Source: Prolixibacteraceae bacterium (GTDB lineage: Bacteria; Bacteroidota; Bacteroidia; Bacteroidales; Prolixibacteraceae). From it: DNA of 19,478 bases. The notes beneath the pieces were generated by a model. It made no database searches. It worked only from the letters and a program-made list of their open reading frames with translations, and was not told the origin of the DNA. The position numbers and the translations under genes are program-made. Below, one piece after another: positions 6,435 through 13,621 of the stretch. Within the stretch, counting starts at the first letter, position 1. Each line of letters begins with the position of its first letter. The stretch covers positions 1-19,478 of the forward strand of contig JAGODU010000072.1 in assembly GCA_017998095.1 (NCBI GenBank). The letters run 5' to 3'.

Positions 6435-6748
6435 ATCAATATCAAATTATTCTGGTAAACCTTGACCCGACAATAGGAAGCGAAATAAAAAAAACCAGGC
6501 CTTGTGTCGTTATCTCTCCAAATGAAATGAATAAGTTTCTGAATACTGTTGTAATTGCACCTATGACAACAAGTTCTAAAAGTTACCCTACCAGAATTGA
6601 GATTAAATATGAAAATATAACAGGGTGGATTGTTGCAGATCAAATAAGGACAATTGATAAACAACGAATCATCAAGAACCTTGGACAATTAACAAAGGCA
6701 GAAATCATTGAGCTTAAATCAGTATTAAAAGAGACATATATTGATTAA
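6425..6748 (+). CDS. mazF: MazF/PemK-family mRNA interferase toxin
   Basis: A 107-residue toxin of the MazF/PemK fold. It shows the N-terminal LVNLDPTIGSEIKKTRPCVV strand-turn-strand, with R25-P26 in the conserved KKTRP, then APMTTSS with T48/T49 at the catalytic position, and IVADQIRTIDKQRI, the family's third block. Length is normal and no key residue is missing, so it should be active as a sequence-specific endoribonuclease inhibited by MazE. Its start lies within the last codons of mazE. The minus-strand frame across both genes (6176-6688) is a shadow. Confidence 0.88.
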   Translation: MEINQYQIILVNLDPTIGSEIKKTRPCVVISPNEMNKFLNTVVIAPMTTSSKSYPTRIEIKYENITGWIVADQIRTIDKQRIIKNLGQLTKAEIIELKSVLKETYID

Positions 6749-6781
6749 AAAAACCTTATTGGTTGAGATGAATTATAATTA

Positions 6782-6851
6782 AGTCCTTTTATTTAGGAGG
6801 CCAGGATTGCAAATCCTGACCAGTGTGTTTTTGTAAATCCCGACCAACGTG
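6782..6851 (+). repeat. Dispersed hairpin repeat, copies 3 and 4 in partial tandem
   Basis: Copy 3 (6782-6827) matches copy 1 base for base in length, from AGTCCTTTT to CAGTGTG. A partial fourth copy, AAATCCCGACCAACGTG, follows at 6835-6851, 24 bases out of step with copy 3. The xylanase promoter elements lie in the spacer between these copies and immediately after the second. Confidence 0.65.
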
Positions 6852-6861
6852 GTTATATTTG
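6830..6861 (+). promoter_or_regulatory. Promoter of the GH10 xylanase gene
   Basis: TTTG at 6830-6833 and TATATTTG at 6854-6861, spaced exactly 20 bases, a perfect match to the Bacteroidota -33/-7 consensus. Transcription would begin near 6868, giving a leader of about 95 bases before the ATG at 6962. Confidence 0.75.
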
Positions 6862-6866
6862 CGCAG

Positions 6867-6940
6867 AAATTTGTAAGAAGCAGTATTGGTTTCGACGAAC
6901 AAATTTATAAATAACAACATCAAAACTAATACTAATTAGT
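6867..6940 (+). promoter_or_regulatory. Inverted repeats in the xylanase leader (possible operator)
   Basis: There are two symmetric elements in the leader: AAATTTGT at about 6867-6874 paired with ACAAATTT at about 6898-6905, and the perfect ACTAAT-acta-ATTAGT at 6925-6940. Either could bind a regulator or fold in the mRNA. No experimental counterpart is known to me. Confidence 0.3.
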
Positions 6941-6961
6941 CCGAAAAATTCTTTAAATGCT

Positions 6962-9304
6962 ATGAAACTGAGATTTATTTTACTTGCTTTAGCTGCGTAC
7001 GGTACTATGACATTAAGTGCGCAGAACTACACGACCGGTATTCCGACGAATCCTGCGGAATACGGATATCTGAAAGATTATAAGCCACTCAAGGAATATA
7101 TAGATTATAACAAGTATCCTAACTTCAAACTAGGCCTTGCCGTAGGTGGCAACGATTACCTGAACAACAGCACCGTTAAGGCTGTTGTAAATGGCTATTT
7201 CACCGAAACAGTAACAGGCAATGAAATGAAGATGTCGAGCTGTGTGGGGAATGACGGTAAAATGAATTTCGGTACCGTGACTAATTTCGTCAATGCCGCA
7301 TCAAAGGCCGGTGTAAATATATACGGACATACGCTGGGATGGCATGCGCAACAGCCAGTCGGCTATCTGAACAGCTTGATCAGGGATATGGATCCGCAGC
7401 CTATTGAAGGCAGTGACACGACCGTATTTACCTTGATGAAATCAAAGAACTTCACAAAGGAAACGGGTATAGGCTGGTCATCTGACCAGACAACATTTGG
7501 CTTTACTACCTCTAACGTCAGTGATGGTCTTCTTGTGCATACAAGCAAGATGACCACCAACTTTTGGGATGTTCAGTACATTGTAATGGATAACATTCCA
7601 ACTGAAATGGGCGTGACATGTAAAATGACCATAACCATAAAAGGGTCGGCTGCCGGCAATATCCACAGCAAACTTGGAGACTGGGGCGGCGGACCAACTG
7701 CATTAATACCCTTCACTACGGAATGGAAGGATGTGGAAATTGATTATAAAAGCACTATGAATAACAGTTTTCTGCTTTTTCAGCATGGAGACTTTGTCGG
7801 TGACATCTGGATTAAGAACATCAAGTTTGAAAAATCCGTAGAAGGGAAGAAGACTACCCGTAGCTGTATCGTGATGAATACCACGGCAAAGAAAAAGAAT
7901 GCATCGGATAACCAGTTCTGGATTAAACCGGGTAGTTTCAATGAGGGTGACACCTATGAGTTCTCTGCTGAAGTACGTGCAGACAAAGTTGCCAAGGCCT
8001 CAACTCAAATACATAACGCTCCCGGAAGTCTCGTAAACACTCAGGCAATTGGTGATGTCAACTTCACAACAGAGTGGAAGACTGTTACCAAAACAGGATC
8101 ATTTGCTGATTTCGGAGAGTCAATCGCTTTCAACCTCAGCGAATTTTCCGGTGTCAACGCCTACTATTTCGACAATATAAGCTTCAAGGTCAATGGGGTG
8201 GAATGTGTGAAGAACGGCTCTCTGGATGAAACCGATGTTACATCTTTTGCATGGAGGCATTACGGCGAAAGCACTGTTTCTGACGCCACAATTACACCGG
8301 ACTACCAATACATTCAATTACCTCAGAGTATTCCATTGTCAGATCAGGCAAAGCATGACACGCTGGTATATGCCATGGACCGATGGATTAACGGTATGAT
8401 GAACGCCTGCGGAGGTAACGTGAAGGCATGGGACGTTGTCAACGAGGCTATCTCAGGAGATGACTTTGACGGTGATGGTATTAAGGATCTTCAGCATGAC
8501 AATGGCGATGACGGCAATTTCTTCTGGCAGGATCACATGGGGGATCTGGAATATATACGTCAGGCAGTACGTTTGGCTCGTCTTCATTATGCCAATTCAA
8601 TGGCTTCAAAAGGTGGTGACGATGGTAAGCTGACGCTGTTTATCAATGATTACAATCTGGAAAGTGACTGGGACAACAACGCAAAACTTAAATCTCTGAT
8701 TAAGTGGATAGAACGTTGGGAGGCAGACGGCGTAACAAAGATAGACGGCATAGGCTCACAGATGCACATATCATGCTACATGAATGAGTCTGCCCAGAAT
8801 AACAAGAAGAAAGCTATTGAGAACAGCTTCAAGCTCATGGCAGCTTCAGGCAAGCTGGTTCGTATAAGTGAATTGGATATGGGTATGGTCGATGCAAGCG
8901 GTAAAGACGTTATTACAGCCAATATGACAGAAGCAATGCATAAGCGCATGGCAGATCTGTACGAATGGATCATTAAGAAATATCTGGAGATTATTCCTGC
9001 TGACCAACAGTGGGGTATCTGTCAGTGGTGTGCTACCGATTCACCTGAAAATAGTGGATGGCGTAAAAACACTCCTGTAGGACTATGGACACTTGATTGG
9101 TATCGCAAACATACCTATGGAGGTTTTGCACGGGGTCTGGGAGCACCACAAGACCCAACAAGCGTTGACCACATCATGGACAATTCAAACAAGAAGGGTC
9201 CCTTTCCAATTTACGATCTTTATGGTCGCAATGTAGGAAAAGACTTCGGGTCACTTCCTCCGGGCATTTACATCCAAAACGGCAAAAAGTACGTGAAGTA
9301 CTGA
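6962..9304 (+). CDS. Secreted GH10 endo-beta-1,4-xylanase with inserted tandem carbohydrate-binding modules
   Basis: This 780-residue enzyme hydrolyses the xylan backbone outside the cytoplasm. A signal peptide (residues 1-20, ending LSAQ) comes first. The GH10 barrel starts with FKLGLAVGGNDY, and GHTLGWH (W127, H128) forms its third strand. It is then interrupted from about residue 145 to 455 by two beta-sandwich modules of the CBM4/CBM22 type. It resumes with WDVVNEA (acid/base E495) and RISELDMGM (nucleophile E637), then CQWCATDSP near the last strand. Known xylanases of Prevotella and Bacteroides share this split layout. The C-terminus (IYDLYGRNVG, LPPGIYIQNGKKYVKY) resembles a shortened type IX secretion sorting tail. 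It has its own promoter (6830-6861), is richer in GC than the genes to its left, and precedes the xylose catabolic genes. Confidence 0.92.
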   Translation: MKLRFILLALAAYGTMTLSAQNYTTGIPTNPAEYGYLKDYKPLKEYIDYNKYPNFKLGLAVGGNDYLNNSTVKAVVNGYFTETVTGNEMKMSSCVGNDGKMNFGTVTNFVNAASKAGVNIYGHTLGWHAQQPVGYLNSLIRDMDPQPIEGSDTTVFTLMKSKNFTKETGIGWSSDQTTFGFTTSNVSDGLLVHTSKMTTNFWDVQYIVMDNIPTEMGVTCKMTITIKGSAAGNIHSKLGDWGGGPTALIPFTTEWKDVEIDYKSTMNNSFLLFQHGDFVGDIWIKNIKFEKSVEGKKTTRSCIVMNTTAKKKNASDNQFWIKPGSFNEGDTYEFSAEVRADKVAKASTQIHNAPGSLVNTQAIGDVNFTTEWKTVTKTGSFADFGESIAFNLSEFSGVNAYYFDNISFKVNGVECVKNGSLDETDVTSFAWRHYGESTVSDATITPDYQYIQLPQSIPLSDQAKHDTLVYAMDRWINGMMNACGGNVKAWDVVNEAISGDDFDGDGIKDLQHDNGDDGNFFWQDHMGDLEYIRQAVRLARLHYANSMASKGGDDGKLTLFINDYNLESDWDNNAKLKSLIKWIERWEADGVTKIDGIGSQMHISCYMNESAQNNKKKAIENSFKLMAASGKLVRISELDMGMVDASGKDVITANMTEAMHKRMADLYEWIIKKYLEIIPADQQWGICQWCATDSPENSGWRKNTPVGLWTLDWYRKHTYGGFARGLGAPQDPTSVDHIMDNSNKKGPFPIYDLYGRNVGKDFGSLPPGIYIQNGKKYVKY

Positions 9305-9326
9305 TCGGGATTTCATATCGTCGAAT

Positions 9327-9550
9327 AACCGTCATTGCGAACTTCGGGGAACCGTCATTGCGAACGAAGTGAAGCAATCTGTTCTTCTAATGGGCAGATT
9401 GCCACGCTACGCTCGCAATGACGATACTCACAACAGATTGCCGCGCTACGCTCGCAATGACGATACTTCCAACAGATTGCCGCGCTACGCTCGCAATGAC
9501 GATACTTCCAACAGATTGCCACGCTACGCTCACAATGACGATACTTCCAG
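9327..9550. repeat. Inverted cluster of GTCATTGCGAAC-type repeats with four 39-bp tandem units
   Basis: Two forward half-units (AACCGTCATTGCGAAC at 9327 and 9350) are followed by four tandem copies of a 39-bp unit in the opposite sense, starting at 9395, 9434, 9473 and 9512, each containing CGCTACGCTCGCAATGACGA or a close variant. Forward and reverse parts are near-complements, so RNA or single-stranded DNA could form alternative long hairpins. Open frames across the array are by-products of the period. It fills the gap between the xylanase and the regulator; there is no gene here. Confidence 0.85.
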
Positions 9551-9579
9551 TTTATGCTGAAAAACACAAAAGAATTATT

Positions 9580-9637
9580 CTTATACCTCTTGTAAGGGAT
9601 ATTTGATTTATTATATTTGCAGAACAGACCAGAACAG
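9580..9637 (+). promoter_or_regulatory. Promoter and possible operators of the regulator gene
   Basis: CTTG (9589-9592), 19 bases, TATATTTG (9612-9619) forms a good Bacteroidota promoter. Overlapping the -33 region is the near-palindrome CTTATA-cctct-TGTAAG (9580-9596), and just after the -7 box is a direct repeat of CAGAACAG at 9620-9627 and 9630-9637, one helical turn apart. Both are plausible binding sites for the regulator encoded downstream. The promoter also rules out starts upstream of 9639. Confidence 0.55.
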
Positions 9638-9638
9638 T

Positions 9639-10637
9639 ATGTTTAATTTTAATTTGAATATTAATCCTCTTTCGAACACGATGAAGTATCTTCAGCTGGT
9701 GGATGCCATTGTTGATGCTATCAATGAAAAGACTTTGAATGAGGGGGATATGCTGCCTTCGGTCAACGACCTAGTTCGCAATGCAGGGGTGTCGCGCGAT
9801 ACGGTTTTCAAGGCATATACAGAGCTTAAGAACAGGGGTATCATTGAGTCGGTTCCTAATCGGGGCTACTTTGTTTCAAGAAGCAGGAAACGTGTGTTGT
9901 TGTTTCTTGATACTTTCAAGGCATACAAGGAAGTTTTATACGACGGGTTTAAAGCCAACCTTCCTGAGAATATTTCTGTAGACCTTCATTTTCATCATTA
10001 TAATATCGAAGTTTTGAATCATATCATCAATGACAGTATTGGCAAATACAGCTATTACATCATTATGAATTTTGATCATCCGGAGATAAAGGATATAATT
10101 AGCAAAATTCCGGAAGACAAGCTTTTGATAATCGACTGGAATATTCACTGTTCAGAGAGCAATTCTTATGTATGTCAGGATTTCGGTGAAGTGGTATATG
10201 ATATTTTTACCGAGTATATTGACAAGGTCAGAGGATACAAGAAGTTTATTTACCTATATCCTGAGAAGATGACATATCATCCTGTTGAATCGGTTTCAAA
10301 TTTTGTAAGGTTCTGTAAGGATAATAAGATAAATCATACTGTATTAAAAGATCCGAAGAAGGTTGACATTCAGAAAGGAGATTTGTACCTTTTGGTCAGC
10401 GACCGTACTCTGGCAATGATTCTAGATCAGGCAACAGCAAAAGAAATGATTCCGGGAGAAGATTTCGGGATTATATCATATAATGAAACGCCAATGAAGC
10501 GTTTTGTTAAGGATGGAATAACAGTTATTTCGACCGACTTCACCCTTATGGGCAAGAAGGCAGCCGAATGTGTCTTAAGCCCGGAGAGCATTAAATATGT
10601 TGTCCCGACCAGGTTAATATTGAGAAAGTCATTTTAA
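9639..10637 (+). CDS. GntR-type transcriptional regulator with sugar-binding sensor domain, probable xylose regulator
   Basis: This regulator has 332 residues. Residues about 14-78 are a GntR winged helix (EGDMLPSVNDLVRNAGVSRD for the recognition helices, GIIESVPNRGYFV for the wing). The rest is a LacI/periplasmic-binding-protein-like effector domain (VLLFLDTFKAYKEVLYDGF; LLVSDRTLAMILDQA; IPGEDFGIISYNETPMKRFV), the layout of AraR-type regulators. An ATG at 9639 is used because the promoter box at 9612-9619 lies inside any longer version. It lies 21 bases upstream of xylulokinase, so it is probably the first gene of the xyl operon and controls it in response to xylose. The sugar ligand and the repressor or activator role are inferred from position only. 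Confidence 0.85.
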   Translation: MFNFNLNINPLSNTMKYLQLVDAIVDAINEKTLNEGDMLPSVNDLVRNAGVSRDTVFKAYTELKNRGIIESVPNRGYFVSRSRKRVLLFLDTFKAYKEVLYDGFKANLPENISVDLHFHHYNIEVLNHIINDSIGKYSYYIIMNFDHPEIKDIISKIPEDKLLIIDWNIHCSESNSYVCQDFGEVVYDIFTEYIDKVRGYKKFIYLYPEKMTYHPVESVSNFVRFCKDNKINHTVLKDPKKVDIQKGDLYLLVSDRTLAMILDQATAKEMIPGEDFGIISYNETPMKRFVKDGITVISTDFTLMGKKAAECVLSPESIKYVVPTRLILRKSF

Positions 10638-10658
10638 TAACAATAAAAAACAACGAAT

Positions 10659-12143
10659 ATGTATTTTTTAGGATATGATGTAGGAAGTTCTTCAGTAAAA
10701 GCTTCACTTATTAACGGGGAAACAGGCGAGTGTGTTGCTACGGATTATTCTCCGAGGCATGAGATGACAATCACTGCAAAGCAGACTGGTTGGGCAGAAC
10801 AGCACCCTGATCTCTGGTGGGAAAATCTTAAGCTGGCTACAAAGTCAGTTATGCAGAAATCTAAAATAAATGCAGGAGATATTGAAGCAATCGGGATATC
10901 TTATCAAATGCATGGACTTGTTTGCGTTGACAAAGACAATAACGTACTCAGGCCGTCGATTATATGGTGCGACAGCCGTGCAGCAGCTATTGGCGATAAA
11001 GCATTTGACGCTCTCGGAGGAGAAAGATGCCTCAGCGCTTTATTGAATTCTCCTGGTAACTTTACTGCATCCAAGCTTATGTGGGTAAAAGAAAACGAAC
11101 CTGAAGTATATGCAAAGATTGACAAGATTATGCTCCCGGGTGATTATATTGCCTTAAGACTTACAGGTGAAGCAAAGACAACAATTTCTGGTTTGTCGGA
11201 AGGTATGTTCTGGGATTTTAAAAGTAAATCTGTTTCATCAATGTTGATGGAACACTATGGCTTCAATAATTCAATGATTCCTGAAATAGTTCCTACTTTC
11301 TCTGAACAGGGAAGAGTAACTAAGGCCATTGCCGATGAACTTGGTTTGGCTGAAGGAATAAAAGTTACATACAGAGGTGGTGACCAGCCAAATAATGCAC
11401 TTTCACTCAATGTTTTGAATCCGGGTGAGATAGCAACAACAGCAGGAACATCAGGAGTTGTTTATGGTGTGAGCGAAGAGATAAAATACGATCCGTATTC
11501 AAGGGTTAATACTTTTGCACATGTTAATCATACAGAGAACATTAACCGTCTGGGTGTGTTATTATGTATAAACGGTACAGGCATCCTGAATTCATGGATG
11601 AACAAGAACGTTGGGAACAGGATGTATGATTATTACCAGATGAACGTGCTGGCAGAGAATATACCTGTTGGTTCTGAAGGCATCAGTATCTTACCATTCG
11701 GTAACGGGGCTGAGAGAGTTTTGAGAAACAAGAATATAGGTGCCCAGATCAGTGGGTTAAGTTTCAATACACATACTCAGGCACATTTATTCCGTGCAGC
11801 ACAGGAAGGTATTGTATTCTCGTTGAACTACGGTATTGAAGTAATGAAGCAGATAGGTATCAATCCAAGTGTTATCAGAGCAGGAAAAGCAAACATGTTC
11901 CTGAGTCCTGTATTCAGGGAAACACTTGCAGGAATCAGCGGGGCAACAATAGAACTGTATAACACTGACGGTTCGATAGGGGCAGCCCGTGGTGCAGCAG
12001 TAGGTTCGGGATTTTACAAGTCATTTGCTGAAGCATTCGGACGTCTGGAAAAGCTGGAAACAGTTGAACCTGATATGACTAAGAAGGCAGAATATGAGGC
12101 CGCTTATTCAAGGTGGAAAGAACTTTTGTCAAGATATATTTAG
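10659..12143 (+). CDS. xylB: Xylulokinase
   Basis: A 494-residue FGGY-family kinase that phosphorylates D-xylulose to xylulose 5-phosphate with ATP in the cytoplasm. The N-terminal domain shows the phosphate-binding GYDVGSSSVKASLI (D7), GWAEQHPDLWW, GISYQMHGLVCVD and IIWCDSRA. The catalytic base is D242 in RGGDQPNNALS. The C-terminal ATPase-fold domain has TTAGTSGVVYGVS, NGTGILNSW, GLSFNTHTQAHLFRA, IRAGKANMFLSPVFRETLAG and the closing GAARGAAVGSG. Length and motifs are complete. Substrate assignment rests on motif similarity plus the xylose isomerase gene 45 bases downstream. Confidence 0.92.
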   Translation: MYFLGYDVGSSSVKASLINGETGECVATDYSPRHEMTITAKQTGWAEQHPDLWWENLKLATKSVMQKSKINAGDIEAIGISYQMHGLVCVDKDNNVLRPSIIWCDSRAAAIGDKAFDALGGERCLSALLNSPGNFTASKLMWVKENEPEVYAKIDKIMLPGDYIALRLTGEAKTTISGLSEGMFWDFKSKSVSSMLMEHYGFNNSMIPEIVPTFSEQGRVTKAIADELGLAEGIKVTYRGGDQPNNALSLNVLNPGEIATTAGTSGVVYGVSEEIKYDPYSRVNTFAHVNHTENINRLGVLLCINGTGILNSWMNKNVGNRMYDYYQMNVLAENIPVGSEGISILPFGNGAERVLRNKNIGAQISGLSFNTHTQAHLFRAAQEGIVFSLNYGIEVMKQIGINPSVIRAGKANMFLSPVFRETLAGISGATIELYNTDGSIGAARGAAVGSGFYKSFAEAFGRLEKLETVEPDMTKKAEYEAAYSRWKELLSRYI

Positions 12144-12188
12144 TGAGAATTTTAAAAAATATAAAGTATAACATTAAAATTTTTTATC

Positions 12189-13514
12189 ATGAGTGTAGTA
12201 TTAGGTAATAAAGAGTATTTCAAGGGGATCGGCCAGATTCAATATGAAGGGCCACAATCAAAGAACCCTTTAGCATTCAAATGGTATGATGCAAACAAGG
12301 TTGTAGGTGGAAAGACAATGAAGGAATATCTTCGTTTTGCAATTGCATACTGGCATACATTATGTGGAAATGGTGGTGATCCATTCGGACCGGGAACAAA
12401 ATCATTCCCATGGGATGCATCAAATGATGTAATGACAGCTAACAAAGAAAGAATGGACGCAGCTTTTGAGTTCATCACAAAGATAGGCGCTCCTTTCTAT
12501 TGTTTCCATGATACAGACGTAGCAGGGGATGGTTCAGTTTTTGAAATTGAAGGTCGTCTTGCACAGATGGTTGAATATGCAAAGGCAAAACAAGCTGCTT
12601 CAGGTGTTAAATTACTATGGGGAACAGCAAACGTATTCAGCAACAGGCGTTACATGAATGGTGCATCAACAAACCCTGATTTCAATGTAGTAGCAAATGC
12701 TTCTGTTCAGGTTAAAAATGCTATTGATGCAACAATCGCTCTCGGTGGTACAGGTTATGTATTCTGGGGAGGAAGAGAAGGTTACATGAGTTTGTTGAAT
12801 ACAAACACAAAAATGGAACTTGACCATCTTGGAAGATTTCTTGGTATGGCTCGTGACTATGCACGCAAACAAGGTTTCAAGGGTACATTCTTCATCGAAC
12901 CAAAACCAATGGAACCCACAAAACATCAGTATGATTTCGATACACAAACTGTACTTGGCTTCCTGAACAAATATGGTCTTATCGATGATTTCAAAATGAA
13001 CGTTGAAGTTAACCATGCAACATTGGCAGGTCATACATTCGCTCATGAACTCAGAATGGCAGCAGATGCAGGCAAATTAGGTTCAATCGATGCTAACAAG
13101 GGTGACAATCAGAATGGCTGGGATACTGACGAATTCCCATCAAACATTACTGAAATCACTGAAGCAATGCTTGAAATTATTCCTGCAGGTGGTTTCACTG
13201 ACGGTGGGATCAACTTTGATGCTAAGACACGCAGAAACTCAACTGACCTTGAAGATATCTTCATTGCTCATATCAGCGGTATGGACGTATTTGCACGTGC
13301 TTTGATCATTGCTGACAAGATTTTGAATGAATCAGATTTCTCAAAGATTCGTGCTGAAAGGTATGCTTCATTTGCATCAGGCAAAGGTAAAGATTTCGAT
13401 TCAGGCAAACTTACTCTCGAAGACATGTACAAAATTGCCAAAGAAGTAGGTGAACCAAAACAAATTAGTGGTAAGCAGGAAATGCTTGAACAATTAATTA
13501 ATTGCTATATTTGA
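12189..13514 (+). CDS. xylA: Xylose isomerase
   Basis: This 441-residue TIM-barrel enzyme interconverts D-xylose and D-xylulose using two divalent metal ions. The active site is complete: [11 protein letters not shown] with H107 and D110, [18 protein letters not shown] with metal ligand E237, [18 protein letters not shown] with the conserved His, [19 protein letters not shown] with the Asp cluster, and [13 protein letters not shown] with the last Asp. The length and the N-terminal extension match class II (long) xylose isomerases, the type of Bacteroidota and E. coli. It is the last gene before the terminator at 13568-13605, so regulator, xylB and xylA are probably one transcript. Confidence 0.95.
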   Translation: MSVVLGNKEYFKGIGQIQYEGPQSKNPLAFKWYDANKVVGGKTMKEYLRFAIAYWHTLCGNGGDPFGPGTKSFPWDASNDVMTANKERMDAAFEFITKIGAPFYCFHDTDVAGDGSVFEIEGRLAQMVEYAKAKQAASGVKLLWGTANVFSNRRYMNGASTNPDFNVVANASVQVKNAIDATIALGGTGYVFWGGREGYMSLLNTNTKMELDHLGRFLGMARDYARKQGFKGTFFIEPKPMEPTKHQYDFDTQTVLGFLNKYGLIDDFKMNVEVNHATLAGHTFAHELRMAADAGKLGSIDANKGDNQNGWDTDEFPSNITEITEAMLEIIPAGGFTDGGINFDAKTRRNSTDLEDIFIAHISGMDVFARALIIADKILNESDFSKIRAERYASFASGKGKDFDSGKLTLEDMYKIAKEVGEPKQISGKQEMLEQLINCYI

Positions 13515-13567
13515 TCCCATAACTGGATCAAACTCGGAAGATTTTTTTAAATCATGTTTCCATATTG

Positions 13568-13605
13568 AGCCCGATTCAGAGTTATATTTGAGTTGGGCTT
13601 TTTTT
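13568..13605 (+). terminator. Strong intrinsic terminator after xylA
   Basis: The stem AGCCCGATTCAGA (13568-13580) pairs with TTTGAGTTGGGCT (13587-13599), 13 bp with a few G-U pairs, closed by a short loop and followed by a run of T to 13605. The right arm and loop also contain TATATTTG (13583-13590), a perfect -7 box for the xylE gene that starts at 13622, although no good -33 TTTG lies at the right distance. Confidence 0.8.
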
Positions 13606-13621
13606 ATAACTACTAAACACT

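Noticed and set aside
6176..6688. Long minus-strand frame opposite mazEF
   Set aside because: Both overlapping plus-strand genes have full family motifs; the antisense product has no resemblance to known proteins.
9395..9550. Possible CRISPR array
   Set aside because: Units are contiguous 39-bp tandem copies with no unique spacers and no cas genes nearby.
9355..9606. Several open frames with repeated RHCERS or CRATLAMT-like peptides
   Set aside because: They are translations of the 39-bp tandem array; a 39-base period keeps all frames open by multiplicity of three. They lack other coding signs.
12666..13046. Minus-strand frame of 126 codons inside xylA
   Set aside because: It is antisense to a complete xylose isomerase with all active-site residues.
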